Of a stretch of DNA of 64,000 nucleotides, positions 8,554 through 25,193 are shown one piece after another. A model generated the notes under the pieces. That model searched no databases and was not told the origin of the DNA. It saw only the letters and a program-made list of their open reading frames with translations. This DNA is from an uncultured Coriobacteriaceae bacterium (GTDB taxonomy: Bacteria > Actinomycetota > Coriobacteriia > Coriobacteriales > Atopobiaceae). The stretch lies in assembly GCA_902779675.1 (NCBI GenBank), contig CACZCK010000008.1:62001-126000 (forward strand), in the 5' to 3' direction. Made by a program: the position numbers and the translations under genes. The stretch's first letter is position 1, and every line of letters begins with the position of its first letter.

Positions 8554-8573
8554 AATAGGGAGTCACGCGCCAC

Positions 8574-8649
8574 ACGCCGGTAGTTCAATTGGTAGAGCAG
8601 CGGTCTCCAAAACCGCCTGTTGAGGGTTCGAGTCCTTCCCGGCGTGCCA
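8574..8649 (+). tRNA. tRNA-Trp (anticodon CCA)
   Basis: A 76-nt cloverleaf with acceptor ACGCCGG/CCGGCGT, anticodon loop CTCCAAA giving CCA, T-loop TTCGAGT, discriminator G and encoded CCA. It lies 20 bp after rpmG. Confidence 0.97.
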
Positions 8650-8657
8650 GAAACACC

Positions 8658-8688
8658 ACCGGCCTTCCCTAAGGGTAGGCCGGTTTTT
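8658..8688 (+). terminator. Hairpin terminator between tRNA-Trp and secE
   Basis: Stem ACCGGCC/GGCCGGT, then TTTTT. Some read-through to secE is possible because no clear promoter follows within the 38 bp before the secE start. Confidence 0.7.
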
Positions 8689-8726
8689 ATGAAGAGGGAC
8701 GTTTCAGTTCCGAAGGAGTTTGAGAG

Positions 8727-9089
8727 ATGGCTAACAAGGATCGCAACAAGAGGTCTGCCCGCCAGGCAAGGCAGCGCGAGCGCGCCGAGCGCGAGGCTCT
8801 TGTCGCCGAGTCGACTGCCAAGGACAAGGGCAACAAGAAGGCGTCCTCGAGCTCCAAGGCACCCGTCAAGGTGTCTGCCACCAAGAACACGGGCATCGTG
8901 GCTAGGGCCAAGTCGTACTTTGGCTCGGTCCGTGCCGAGATGCGCCGCGTCACGTGGCCCAGCAAGACCGAGCTCACCAACTACTCCGTGGCCGTCATTG
9001 CCATGCTGATCGTGTTTGGCGTGGCCGTGTGGCTGGTCGACACGGGTTTCGTGGCCGGTCTGGTCGCTCTCACGAGCTTGAGGGGTTAA
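8727..9089 (+). CDS. secE: Protein translocase subunit SecE
   Basis: Essential gamma subunit of the SecYEG channel. The 120 residues divide into a charged Lys/Arg/Ala/Glu-rich head (1-65) typical of actinobacterial SecE, the conserved amphipathic segment SVRAEMRRVTWPSKTELTNY, and one transmembrane helix (about 91-111). The R-x-V-x-W-P motif is diagnostic. It lies 4 bp before nusG, a near-universal pairing. Confidence 0.95.
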   Translation: MANKDRNKRSARQARQRERAEREALVAESTAKDKGNKKASSSSKAPVKVSATKNTGIVARAKSYFGSVRAEMRRVTWPSKTELTNYSVAVIAMLIVFGVAVWLVDTGFVAGLVALTSLRG

Positions 9090-9093
9090 GCAC

Positions 9094-9654
9094 ATGGCAA
9101 AGCGTTGGTTTGTGGTCCACACCTACTCGGGCTACGAGAACAAGGTCAAGACCGATCTCGAGCATCGCATCGAGACGTTTGGCGTCGAGGACAAGATCGT
9201 CGACATCCAGATTCCCACCGAGGAGGTCACCGAGATCAAGGAGGGCGGCAAGCGCGAGACCAAGGAGTCCAAGGTCTTCCCGGGTTATGTGCTTGTCCGC
9301 ATGGAGTGCCTCGGCGGCGTCGTCGACGACAACCTCTGGCAGATCGTGCGCAATACCCCCGGCGTGACGGGCTTCGTGGGCATCGATGGCAAGCCCACGC
9401 CGCTTCGTCGCGAGGAGTACAACAAGATCATGCGTCGCTCCAACCCCAGGAGCGGTGTTCCCGCAACTCCCAAGCACACCACCAGCCTCGAGCCGGGTAT
9501 GGCCGTGCGCGTCATCTCCGGTCCGCTGGCCGACTTCGACGGCCAGATCTCGGAGGTCAACGCAGAGGCTGGCAAGGTGCGCGTCATGCTCACCATCTTT
9601 GGTCGCGACACCCCCGTCGAGCTCACGCTCGATCAGGTTGCCACGATCGCATAG
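9094..9654 (+). CDS. nusG: Transcription termination/antitermination factor NusG
   Basis: A 186-residue NusG with the N-terminal NGN domain starting KRWFVVHTYSGYENKV and containing FPGYVLVRMEC and NTPGVTGFVG. A linker and the C-terminal KOW domain follow (PGMAVRVISGPLADFDG, then the VELTLDQVATI end). NusG bridges RNA polymerase with the ribosome or Rho. The start is ATG 9094 directly after secE. Confidence 0.97.
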   Translation: MAKRWFVVHTYSGYENKVKTDLEHRIETFGVEDKIVDIQIPTEEVTEIKEGGKRETKESKVFPGYVLVRMECLGGVVDDNLWQIVRNTPGVTGFVGIDGKPTPLRREEYNKIMRRSNPRSGVPATPKHTTSLEPGMAVRVISGPLADFDGQISEVNAEAGKVRVMLTIFGRDTPVELTLDQVATIA

Positions 9655-9752
9655 CAAGGCAACACGGCAGGCGTTCGGTATCGGTGAGGATAGCTTCTCG
9701 GACGCAGGCACGACGATAGGCACGCAACGTTTGCACGTATCAGGAGGCCAAT

Positions 9753-10181
9753 ATGGCTAAGAAGAAGGTCACCCATTTTATTAAGCTGCAGATTCCTGCC
9801 GGCAAGGCCAACCCCGCTCCTCCGGTGGGTCCCGCCCTCGGTGCCGCTCAGGTCAACATCATGCAGTTCTGCCAGCAGTTCAACGCCGCTACGTCCGACA
9901 AGGCTGGCGACATCATCCCCGTCGAGATCACGGTCTACGAGGATCGCACCTTTGACTTCATCTGCAAGACCCCGCCCGCGGCCCAGCTCATCAAGAAGGA
10001 GCTCGGTCTGGCCAGCGGCTCTGGCGTTCCTCAGCGCGACAAGGTCGGCCAGCTCACCCAGGAGCAGCTCACCAAGATCGCCGAGATCAAGATGCCCGAC
10101 CTCAACGCCAACGACATTGAGGCCGCCAAGAAGATCGTCGCCGGTACCGCCCGTTCCATGGGCGTCACCATCGCCGAGTAG
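9753..10181 (+). CDS. rplK: Ribosomal protein L11
   Basis: A 142-residue L11 that forms the GTPase-associated centre with 23S rRNA. It has the N-terminal [20 protein letters not shown], with the conserved Pro-rich loop where thiopeptides bind, and the C-terminal rRNA-binding [11 protein letters not shown] 9753 follows AGGAGG. A 98-bp gap separates it from nusG. Confidence 0.98.
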   Translation: MAKKKVTHFIKLQIPAGKANPAPPVGPALGAAQVNIMQFCQQFNAATSDKAGDIIPVEITVYEDRTFDFICKTPPAAQLIKKELGLASGSGVPQRDKVGQLTQEQLTKIAEIKMPDLNANDIEAAKKIVAGTARSMGVTIAE

Positions 10182-10275
10182 TTAGGTTTCAAGGGCGCTG
10201 CACCACGCGGCGCCTCAGCACAGTGGGAGGGCTACGGCGCCCGTTAACCACGCACTTACCATAGGAGGTAGGAAC

Positions 10276-10980
10276 ATGCCGAAGCACGGAAAGCGTTACA
10301 AGGAGCAGGCAGCCAAGATCGATCGCACCGTCCTGCACACCCCCATGGAGGCCATGCAGCTGGTCAAGGACATCGCTGCTGCCAAGTTCGACGAGACCAT
10401 CGAGTGCTCCGTCCGTCTGGGCGTCGACACCCGTAAGGCCGACCAGAACGTCCGCGGCTCCATCTCCCTGCCCAACGGTATCGGCAAGGACGTGCGCGTC
10501 GCCGTCTTCGCCGAGGGCGAGAAGGCTCGCGAGGCCGAGGCTGCTGGCGCCGACGTCATCGGCTCCGATGACCTCGTCGCGCAGATCCAGGCCGGCGACA
10601 TCAACTTCGATGCCTGCATCGCCACGCCCAACATGATGAGCAAGGTCGGTCGTCTCGGCCGTATCCTCGGCCCCCGTGGCCTCATGCCCAACCCCAAGCT
10701 GGGCACCGTGACCATGGACGTCGAGCGCATGGTCAAGGAGCTCAAGGCTGGTCGCGTCGAGTACCGCGCCGACCGCTATGGCATCTGCCACGTTCCCATG
10801 GGCAAGGTGTCCTTCGACACCGAGAAGCTCGCCGAGAACTACGGTGCACTGCTCACCGAGCTCCTGCGCGTCAAGCCGTCCACCGCTAAGGGTCGCTACG
10901 TCAAGAGCGTCGTGTTCTCGTCCACCATGGGCCCGGGCGTCAAGGTCGACCCGATGATCACCCGCAACTTCACCGCCTAG
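10276..10980 (+). CDS. rplA: Ribosomal protein L1
   Basis: A 234-residue L1-stalk protein, normal length. It shows [10 protein letters not shown] at the start, then [14 protein letters not shown], the conserved [15 protein letters not shown] segment and the C-terminal [11 protein letters not shown]1 commonly represses its own L11-L1 mRNA; the rplK leader was not resolved here. Confidence 0.98.
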   Translation: MPKHGKRYKEQAAKIDRTVLHTPMEAMQLVKDIAAAKFDETIECSVRLGVDTRKADQNVRGSISLPNGIGKDVRVAVFAEGEKAREAEAAGADVIGSDDLVAQIQAGDINFDACIATPNMMSKVGRLGRILGPRGLMPNPKLGTVTMDVERMVKELKAGRVEYRADRYGICHVPMGKVSFDTEKLAENYGALLTELLRVKPSTAKGRYVKSVVFSSTMGPGVKVDPMITRNFTA

Positions 10981-11003
10981 CACGTAACGCACCATCGCTT
11001 GGC

Positions 11004-11045
11004 AAGGGGTTCGCAGCCGCACGGTTGCGAGCCCCTTCTTTGTTG
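11004..11045 (+). terminator. Terminator after rplA
   Basis: A 16-bp stem (11004-11019 with 11022-11037, two G-U pairs) followed by CTTTGTT. It separates L11-L1 from the L10-L7/L12 transcript. Confidence 0.75.
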
Positions 11046-11153
11046 ACTGACCTGACGGCTTTGCACCAAAGACGTGCTTTCTTTTGCGCGAAGGGTCTCG
11101 AGTACGCTGCTTGTGGAGGAGATTTGCGCAGGAAGCAAGGCCTGCCGTCACCC

Positions 11154-11185
11154 TTGACATCGGCCGGCTCGGCTGGCACTATATC
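11154..11185 (+). promoter_or_regulatory. Putative promoter of rplJ-rplL
   Basis: TTGACA at 11154-11159 and TATATC at 11180-11185 with a long 20-bp spacer; a poorer -10 fits 17 bp. It lies just upstream of the L10 leader RNA. Confidence 0.45.
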
Positions 11186-11211
11186 TTCTGTTGCAAACAA
11201 TGCACGTCCGC

Positions 11212-11320
11212 TGCCAAAGACAGCCGGTGCCGCAAGGCTCAAAGGGGAGACCCGCCTGCCGAGGTGGTCTTGAGATTGCACTTCCAAGACTCCGTTTGGC
11301 TGCGCCAGGCGGGGTCTTTT
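11212..11320 (+). ncRNA. L10 leader RNA with attenuator hairpin upstream of rplJ
   Basis: The segment AAAGACAGCCGGTGCC, a GCAA-loop hairpin, and CCTGCCGAGGT match the consensus of the ribosomal protein L10 leader, where the L10/(L12)4 complex binds its own mRNA. A terminator-like hairpin with an AAGACTCCG arm and GGGGTCTTTT follows at 11286-11320. This suggests autoregulation by attenuation. The family match is from memory of the motif, not from a covariance search. Confidence 0.75.
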
Positions 11321-11382
11321 GCGTGAAGGCCCGCCGAACGTCGGTGGTCGTGCCCGATCGCATGCAAGGGAGGTGTAACAGA

Positions 11383-11901
11383 ATGCCAGCACAGTCAAAG
11401 TACGACATGCTCGAGAAGGTCAACGCCTCTCTGGAGGATTCCCAGGGCTTCTACGTCGTGGACTACCGTGGTCTCACCGTCAAGGAGACCCAGGAGCTCC
11501 GCCGCGCCATCCGCGAGGCCAACGGCAGCATGAAGGTCTATAAGAACAACATCGTCAAGATCGCCCTCAAGCAGGCTGAGATGCCCGCCATCGACGAGAC
11601 CCTCGTCGGTACGTGCTCTTACGTCTTCTTCAAGGACGACCCGGTGAGCGTTGCCAAGGCTCTCAAGGACTTCGCTGCCAAGACCAAGAAGACCGAGGTC
11701 CTCGGCGGTATTGCCGATGGTGCCGCCCTCACGGCCGAGGAGGCAAAGGCCTACGCCGATCTTCCGACCCGCGAGCAGCTCTTTGGTCAGATCGCCGGTC
11801 TCATCGCCGGCTTCGCGCGCAACATCGCCGTTTGCGTCAACGAGGTCCCCGGTGGGCTCGCCCGTTCGATCAAGCAGGTTTCCGAGCAGAAGGCCGCCTA
11901 G
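11383..11901 (+). CDS. rplJ: Ribosomal protein L10
   Basis: A 172-residue stalk-base protein. It has the N-terminal rRNA-binding domain (DMLEKVNASLEDSQGFYVVD, VYKNNIVKIAL) and a C-terminal Ala-rich helix for L7/L12 dimers. ATG 11383 is preceded by GGGAGGTG. The reading frame is open further upstream to 11191, but that stretch is the structured leader RNA, so the extension is rejected. Confidence 0.96.
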   Translation: MPAQSKYDMLEKVNASLEDSQGFYVVDYRGLTVKETQELRRAIREANGSMKVYKNNIVKIALKQAEMPAIDETLVGTCSYVFFKDDPVSVAKALKDFAAKTKKTEVLGGIADGAALTAEEAKAYADLPTREQLFGQIAGLIAGFARNIAVCVNEVPGGLARSIKQVSEQKAA

Positions 11902-12006
11902 GTCATCCGCACGGATTCGCATTGCACCACCCGAGACGAAATGCGTCTCAAACGACAAACAGACGTCCATGCCAAGTGGCATGGAACTCTCGAAAGGAAT
12001 TGAGAA

Positions 12007-12387
12007 ATGGCTAAGCTTACCACCGATGAGATCATCGACGCCCTTAAGGAAATGACCCTGCTCGAGGCTTCCGAGCTCGTCAAGGCCATCGAGGAGACCT
12101 TCGGCGTCTCCGCCGCCGCCCCCGTGGCTGTGGCCGCCGCTGGCCCCGCCGCCCCCGCCGAGGAGGAGGAGGAGAAGACCAACTTCGACGTTGAGCTCAC
12201 CGCCTTCGGCTCCAACAAGATCGCCGTCATCAAGGTCGTCCGTGCCCTCACCAGCCTTGGCCTCAAGGAGGCCAAGGAGGCCGTCGAGAGCGCTCCGAAG
12301 GTGCTCATCGAGGGTGCCAACAAGGAGGCCGCCGAGGACGCCAAGAAGCAGCTCGAGGAGGCCGGCGCCACCGTCACCCTGAAGTAA
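12007..12387 (+). CDS. rplL: Ribosomal protein L7/L12
   Basis: A 126-residue stalk protein. The N-terminal dimerisation domain contains [21 protein letters not shown] hinge rich in Ala/Pro with a run of acidic residues (AEEEEEK) follows, then the factor-binding C-terminal domain ([19 protein letters not shown]). It lies 105 bp after rplJ, with AAAGGAAT upstream of the start. Confidence 0.98.
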   Translation: MAKLTTDEIIDALKEMTLLEASELVKAIEETFGVSAAAPVAVAAAGPAAPAEEEEEKTNFDVELTAFGSNKIAVIKVVRALTSLGLKEAKEAVESAPKVLIEGANKEAAEDAKKQLEEAGATVTLK

Positions 12388-12422
12388 CTTCAGGATTGAT
12401 ATAGCGCCTCTGCGCATCTCGC

Positions 12423-12456
12423 AAGGGCCGAGCCCATCAAGGGTTCGGCCCTTTTT
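12423..12456 (+). terminator. Terminator after rplL
   Basis: A 13-bp stem, 12423-12435 with 12441-12453, loop ATCAA, then a T-run to 12456. It implies that rpoBC mostly uses its own promoter. Confidence 0.9.
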
Positions 12457-12559
12457 GTGTGCCGTCACAGCAGCTTCACAATTGAAAACATGTTTGCGCA
12501 GGTAAATCGAATGATGCCAATTGCTAGTGCAAAACGCGGGTGTTGTCAAGAGTTTTTCG

Positions 12560-12588
12560 TTGACCAGAATCGTCATATCCGATACTTT
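12560..12588 (+). promoter_or_regulatory. Putative promoter of rpoBC
   Basis: -35 TTGACC (12560-12565), 17-bp spacer, -10 TACTTT (12583-12588), in an AT-rich 180-bp stretch after the rplL terminator. Confidence 0.5.
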
Positions 12589-12641
12589 ATTAGATTGCGA
12601 CAACTGCCGCTCTTTCGTCTTACCTAAGGAGGAAACGCCCG

Positions 12642-16154
<3,513 letters not shown>

Positions 16155-16159
16155 CGAAC

Positions 16160-20593
<4,434 letters not shown>

Positions 20594-20616
20594 CGAAGCC
20601 TCATACGCACCATGAC

Positions 20617-20652
20617 GGGCGGCCCTATGCATAGCATAGGGCCGCCCTATTT
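20617..20652 (+). terminator. Terminator after rpoC
   Basis: A perfect 14-bp stem (20617-20630 with 20634-20647, loop ATA) followed by TATTT. Confidence 0.85.
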
Positions 20653-20773
20653 GTCTTGCGACACGCACGCGGAAGCGAAAGGCGCTTGCCTTTGGCCCAT
20701 CCTCCACACGCACGATGATTCCTGCGGTCGCATACAATTGGAACGTCGCACAAGCTACGCGGGGAGGTCTCTC

Positions 20774-22408
20774 ATGCTTATCAACGACAAGATCTGGGTC
20801 GCTCAGGGAGACGTGCCCTGCTGTCTTTTGCTCAACCAGGCCAACAGGCACGGCCTCATAGCCGGCGCGTCGGGCACGGGTAAGACAGTGACGCTCAAGG
20901 TGCTCGCCGAGGGCTTCTCGGAGGCGGGCGTGCCCGTGTTTATGGCCGACGTAAAAGGTGACGTCACGGGCATGGCGCAGGCTGGCGAGATGACCGACGG
21001 TCTGCGCAAGCGTCTGGGCTACTTTGGCCTGAAAGAGGACGAGGTGACCTTTGTCGGTGCCCCGTGCCGCATCTGGGACATGCTTGGCGATGCGGGCTGC
21101 CCAGTGCGCATCACCATCTCCGATATGGGGCCGGTGCTGCTCAGTCGCCTGCTGGGCCTGACCGACGTGCAGCAGGGTGTGCTCAACGTGGTGTTCCGTG
21201 TGGCCGACGACCAAGGTATGCTCCTGCTCGACCTCAAGGATCTGCGGTCCATGCTTACCTACGTGGCCGACCATGCCAAGGACTACGAGACCACCTACGG
21301 GCGCGTGTCCAGCCAGTCGGTCGGCGCCATCCAGCGCACGCTGCTGGCTGTGGAGGACGAGGGCGGTGACATCTTCTTTGGCGAGCCCGACCTCGACTTG
21401 TCCGACTGGTTTGCCAACGCTCCCGACGGCCGAGGCTATGTCAACATCCTTAACGCGGCCAAGCTCATCAACACGCCGCAGATCTACGCCATGTTTCTGC
21501 TGTGGATGCTTTCCACGCTCTTTGAGACCCTGCCCGAGGTGGGCGACCCCAACAAGCCGCGCTTTGTGTTCTTCTTCGACGAGGCGCACCTGCTGTTCAA
21601 GGATATGCCCAAGCAGCTGGGCGACAAGATCGTGCAGGTGGTCAAGCTCATCCGCTCCAAGGGCGTAGGCGTGTACTTTATCAGCCAGTCGCCCTCTGAC
21701 ATCCCTGATGAGGTGCTGGCCCAGCTCTCCAACCGCGTGCAGCACGGCCTGAGGGCCTACACGCCGGCGGAGCGCAAGGCCGTCAAGGCGGCAGCTGAGT
21801 CGTTTAGGGAGAACCCTGCCTTCAACACGGCCGACGCGCTCGAGGACCTGGGCACGGGCGAAGCTCTGGTGAGCTTCCTCGACGACGAGGGACGTCCGAG
21901 CGTGGTGCAGCGTGCTCGCGTGCTTTTTCCCGCCTGTCGCATGGCGGCAGTCGACCAGCAGGTGATTGACGATGTTCTCGCAGCTCAGACCACCCTCGAC
22001 GAGAAGTACGGCGTGGCTGTCGATCGCGAGAGCGCCTACGAGATGATCAATGACGCGCGGCAGGTCGAAGCTGCCAACGCCCAGCTCGCCGCGGAGCGCG
22101 AGGCCTTCGAGAAGGAACGCGAGGCCTTTGAGAAGGAGCGTGCCAAGGAGGCGGAGCGTGCGGCTCGTGAGCTGGAGCGCGAGCAGCAGCGCCAGCTACG
22201 GCAGCTGGAGCGCGAGGCCGAGGCGGCGCGCAAGAAGCAGGAGCAGGAGGAAGCCCGCAGGGCGCGCGAGGCGGCCAAGGCCGAGGAGGCGCGCCGTCGC
22301 CAGCAGCAGAAGATGGTGACCGACGTGGCAGGCTCGCTGCTGTCGCCACTCTTTGGCAAGCGCACGGGCAAGAAGATCGCTCGCGGCATCTTTGGCACAC
22401 GCCTCTGA
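20774..22408 (+). CDS. HerA-like (DUF853-type) P-loop ATPase with coiled-coil tail
   Basis: A 544-residue ATPase of the HerA/FtsK branch annotated as DUF853. Walker A is GASGTGKT at residues 31-38, followed by FMADVKGDVTGMA. Walker B is RFVFFFDEAHLL, and an Arg-finger/sensor region reads FISQSPSDIPDEVLAQLSNR. From about residue 415 the chain is almost uninterrupted Glu/Arg/Lys/Gln coiled coil. It ends with SLLSPLFGKRTGKKIARGIFG, a conserved terminus of the family. The physiological role is unknown; DNA translocation or export is only a family guess. ATG 20774 has GGGGAGG upstream. It has its own TACAAT -10-like sequence near 20740. Confidence 0.85.
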   Translation: MLINDKIWVAQGDVPCCLLLNQANRHGLIAGASGTGKTVTLKVLAEGFSEAGVPVFMADVKGDVTGMAQAGEMTDGLRKRLGYFGLKEDEVTFVGAPCRIWDMLGDAGCPVRITISDMGPVLLSRLLGLTDVQQGVLNVVFRVADDQGMLLLDLKDLRSMLTYVADHAKDYETTYGRVSSQSVGAIQRTLLAVEDEGGDIFFGEPDLDLSDWFANAPDGRGYVNILNAAKLINTPQIYAMFLLWMLSTLFETLPEVGDPNKPRFVFFFDEAHLLFKDMPKQLGDKIVQVVKLIRSKGVGVYFISQSPSDIPDEVLAQLSNRVQHGLRAYTPAERKAVKAAAESFRENPAFNTADALEDLGTGEALVSFLDDEGRPSVVQRARVLFPACRMAAVDQQVIDDVLAAQTTLDEKYGVAVDRESAYEMINDARQVEAANAQLAAEREAFEKEREAFEKERAKEAERAARELEREQQRQLRQLEREAEAARKKQEQEEARRAREAAKAEEARRRQQQKMVTDVAGSLLSPLFGKRTGKKIARGIFGTRL

Positions 22409-22416
22409 CGCACAGC

Positions 22417-22449
22417 CTGACTCAAAGGGGAGTATCCCTTTTGAGTTAG
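22417..22449. terminator. CTGACTCA-family hairpin after the HerA-like gene
   Basis: Arms 22417-22431 and 22435-22449 form 15 bp (two G-U) around GTA. It begins 8 nt after the stop codon. Confidence 0.75.
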
Positions 22450-22559
22450 GGGCAGAGCCGCATGCGTACCATTTGTTACAACTCGCAACGCACATGGATG
22501 CGGCTTCGCAACGTCGTGCTACAGTACCCATACGCACGTACGAAGAAAGGCATGTATCC

Positions 22560-23159
22560 ATGGAACCTGCCAACCTGCAGAACCGCAAGGACGTCGCCAA
22601 CCGCATCCGCTCGCTGCGCGAGGACAACGAGTTCTCGATCGAGGAAATGGCCACCGCAACCGGTCGCTCGCCCGAGGAGTATATGGCGCGCGAGAGCGGC
22701 GACATGGACCTGACCTTCACCTTCGTCTACAAGTGCGCCAAGAAGTTTGGCGTCGACGTCGTGGAGCTGCTCACGGGCGAGAGCCCGCGCCTCAAGCACT
22801 ACGAGATCGTGCGCAACGGCGAGGGTCTGGTGCTCGAGCGCCACTCCGACTTCCACTACCTGCACAAGGCGCCGCACTTCAAGAACCGTCTGGGCGAGCC
22901 GTTCCTGGTTGACGTGCCCTACCAGCCCGAGAGCCAGAACGAGCCCATCCACCTGTCCTATCACGAGGGCCAGGAGATGGACCTGGTACTCAAGGGCTAC
23001 CTGCGGTTCCGCTTCGAGGACCACTTCGAGGAGGTCGGTCCCGGCGATACCCTCTTTTATGATTCGGGCCGCGGCCACGGCATGATTGCCATCAACGGCG
23101 AGGATGCCCAGATTCTGGCTGTCGTCTTCGATCCCCAGAAGCGCGAAGAGATTATCTAG
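22560..23159 (+). CDS. XRE-family HTH regulator with C-terminal cupin domain
   Basis: A 199-residue regulator. An N-terminal HTH_3 domain occupies about 12-70 (VANRIRSLREDNEFSIEEMA, then FVYKCAKKFGVDVVEL). A C-terminal cupin follows at about 105-190 (HEGQEMDLVLKGYLRF, PGDTLFYDSGRGHGMIA), as in regulators that sense a small molecule through the cupin. It starts at ATG 22560 with AGAAAGG about 9 nt upstream. The neighbour, 117 bp downstream on the same strand, is an acyl-CoA synthetase. Regulators of this type beside acyl-CoA synthetases and 2-oxoacid:ferredoxin oxidoreductases recur in anaerobes, so it may control this cluster; that is inference. Confidence 0.85.
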   Translation: MEPANLQNRKDVANRIRSLREDNEFSIEEMATATGRSPEEYMARESGDMDLTFTFVYKCAKKFGVDVVELLTGESPRLKHYEIVRNGEGLVLERHSDFHYLHKAPHFKNRLGEPFLVDVPYQPESQNEPIHLSYHEGQEMDLVLKGYLRFRFEDHFEEVGPGDTLFYDSGRGHGMIAINGEDAQILAVVFDPQKREEII

Positions 23160-23276
23160 GCATCGTCCCTTTCCTGCGGACGGTGCCGTTAACTCAGACT
23201 TCGACCACAGCGTCGCGCTGGCGTGGTGTGCTGCGCCTGAGTGCTGACGATCTCTTTGCAAAGGACGACATAAGAC

Positions 23277-25070
23277 ATGCGCTATATAAACGAGAACTAC
23301 ATCTCCGAGAGCCGTAACCTCAACGGCGAGATCGCCCATATCTCCCTGCACTATGACAAGAGCTTCAACTGGGCCTACGACGTGGTGGATGACATCGCCG
23401 TCAACGACCCCAAGCGTCCCGCCATGGTGTGGTGCAACCCCGAGGGCGAGGAGCATCGCTTCTCCTTCGGCGAGATGAAGTTCTGGAGCGACAAGTGCGC
23501 AAACTTCCTCGTGTCGCAGGGCATCCGCAAGGGTGACATGGTGCTCGTGATCCTGCGCCGCCACTACCAGTTCTGGATCACCGCGCTGGCGCTGCACAAG
23601 ATCGGGGCGGTGCTGGTGCCCGCTACCTTCATGCTGCGCGAGCACGACCTTGAGTATCGCCTCAACGCGGCGTCGTGCAAGGCGGTTGTCTGCACCGATG
23701 CTGGCGCCATCGCCGACGTAGTCGACGCCGTGGCACCGCAGTGCCCCGCCCTGGAGAAGAAGATTCTGGTGGCCGCGGGCGGCGCTGGCCTTGCCGTGAG
23801 TGAGCCGGGCTTTGAGCCCAGCCGCCATCGCATACTCTCCGGCCCCGACCACATCTGCGAGCTCACTACCTCGCGCGAGGGCTGGGTCGACTTCAACGCC
23901 GGTGTGCGCGCCGCGAGCGACTTCTGGGGGCGCGTGGCCATCACGGTCGACGAGCCGCTGATCATGTACTTCTCGTCGGGCACCTCTGGCAACCCCAAGA
24001 TGGTGCTGCACAACGGCACCTACGCGCTGGCGCACACCATCACCGCCAAGCTCTGGCACAACGTGATCGGCGACGGCGGCTTGCACTTCACCATCGCCGA
24101 CACCGGTTGGGGCAAGGCCGTGTGGGGCAAGTTCTATGGCGCCTGGACCATGGAGTCGTGCGTCTTTACCTACGACTTCGACCGCTTTAGCGGCAACGAC
24201 ATCCTGGGCCTCATCGGGCGCTACCACATCACCACGCTGTGCTGCCCGCCTACCATGTACCGCCTTATGATGCAGTGCAACGTGGACAAGCACGACCTCA
24301 GCTCGCTGCGCTACTGCACCACCGCAGGCGAGGCGCTCAACCCCGACTTGTACGACTTCTGGCGCGAGCACACCGGGCTCACCATCTTCGAGGGCTTTGG
24401 TCAGACCGAGACCCCGCTCACCATCGCCAACCTCAACAACGCAAAGCCGCGCCCGGGTTCGATGGGCAAGATCGTGCCACTGTACGACATCCGCGTGCTG
24501 CGCGACGACGGCAGCGAGTGTGAGGACGGCGAGACGGGCGAGATCTGCATCGCCTACGACGAGGAGAACCCGCCGGCCGGCATCATGATGGAGTACTACC
24601 GCAACCCCGAGAAGACGGCCGAGGCCATCCATGACGGCTGGTACCACACCGGCGACACCGCGTGGCGCGACGAGGACAACTACCTGTGGTACGTGGGCCG
24701 CAACGACGACGTGATCAAGAGCTCCGGCTACCGCATTGGCCCGACCGAGATCGAGAGCGTGCTGCTGCAGCACCCGGCTGTGCGCGAGTGTGCGGTGACG
24801 GGCGTGCCCGACCCGGTGCGCGGCAAGGCCGTCAAGGCCACCATCGTGCTGCACAAGGGCTACGAAGGCTCCGACGAGCTCACGCGCGAGCTGCAGACCT
24901 ACGTCAAGCGCGAGACCGCCCCGTACAAGTTCCCGCGCATCATCGACTACGTGTCCGAGCTGCCCAAGACCGTCAACGGCAAGATCCGCCGCGTGGCCAT
25001 CCGCAAGCGCGACGAGGAGGCCGCCAAGGTCGCCAGCACCGAGCAGGACAAGACCGACGGCCTGATTTAG
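23277..25070 (+). CDS. AMP-forming acyl-CoA synthetase
   Basis: A 597-residue ANL-superfamily enzyme (acyl-AMP then acyl-CoA). It has the P-loop YFSSGTSGNPKM, the A4/A5 motif FEGFGQTETPLT, then GWYHTGDTAW, the hinge GRNDDVIKSSGYRIGP, and the catalytic Lys in LPKTVNGKIRR. It has the shape of medium-chain/branched-chain acyl-CoA synthetases but the substrate is not readable. It is about as long as, and clearly paralogous to, the enzyme at 29295. The ATG at 23277 has AAAGGACG upstream. It is convergent with the VOR operon, separated by two large palindromes. Confidence 0.9.
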   Translation: MRYINENYISESRNLNGEIAHISLHYDKSFNWAYDVVDDIAVNDPKRPAMVWCNPEGEEHRFSFGEMKFWSDKCANFLVSQGIRKGDMVLVILRRHYQFWITALALHKIGAVLVPATFMLREHDLEYRLNAASCKAVVCTDAGAIADVVDAVAPQCPALEKKILVAAGGAGLAVSEPGFEPSRHRILSGPDHICELTTSREGWVDFNAGVRAASDFWGRVAITVDEPLIMYFSSGTSGNPKMVLHNGTYALAHTITAKLWHNVIGDGGLHFTIADTGWGKAVWGKFYGAWTMESCVFTYDFDRFSGNDILGLIGRYHITTLCCPPTMYRLMMQCNVDKHDLSSLRYCTTAGEALNPDLYDFWREHTGLTIFEGFGQTETPLTIANLNNAKPRPGSMGKIVPLYDIRVLRDDGSECEDGETGEICIAYDEENPPAGIMMEYYRNPEKTAEAIHDGWYHTGDTAWRDEDNYLWYVGRNDDVIKSSGYRIGPTEIESVLLQHPAVRECAVTGVPDPVRGKAVKATIVLHKGYEGSDELTRELQTYVKRETAPYKFPRIIDYVSELPKTVNGKIRRVAIRKRDEEAAKVASTEQDKTDGLI

Positions 25071-25078
25071 GACGACAC

Positions 25079-25128
25079 AAAGGGGGGTTACCCCCTTCTG
25101 TCCGGACAGAAAGGGGTAACCCCCTTTT
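25079..25128. terminator. 25-bp inverted repeat (bidirectional terminator-like)
   Basis: Arms 25079-25103 and 25104-25128 pair with one G-U and one mismatch and no spacer, ending CCCCTTTT on + and with AAAGG at the other side. It lies between convergent genes. Confidence 0.8.
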
Positions 25129-25140
25129 GTTGACGAAAAT

Positions 25141-25164
25141 GGAGGCTCCCCGCGGGGAGCCTCC
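25141..25164. terminator. Perfect 24-bp palindrome
   Basis: GGAGGCTCCCCG followed by its exact reverse complement. It is the second palindrome between the convergent acyl-CoA synthetase and VOR operon. Confidence 0.7.
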
Positions 25165-25193
25165 TGTCATGCGGTGCGATACTGTGCCCGTGC

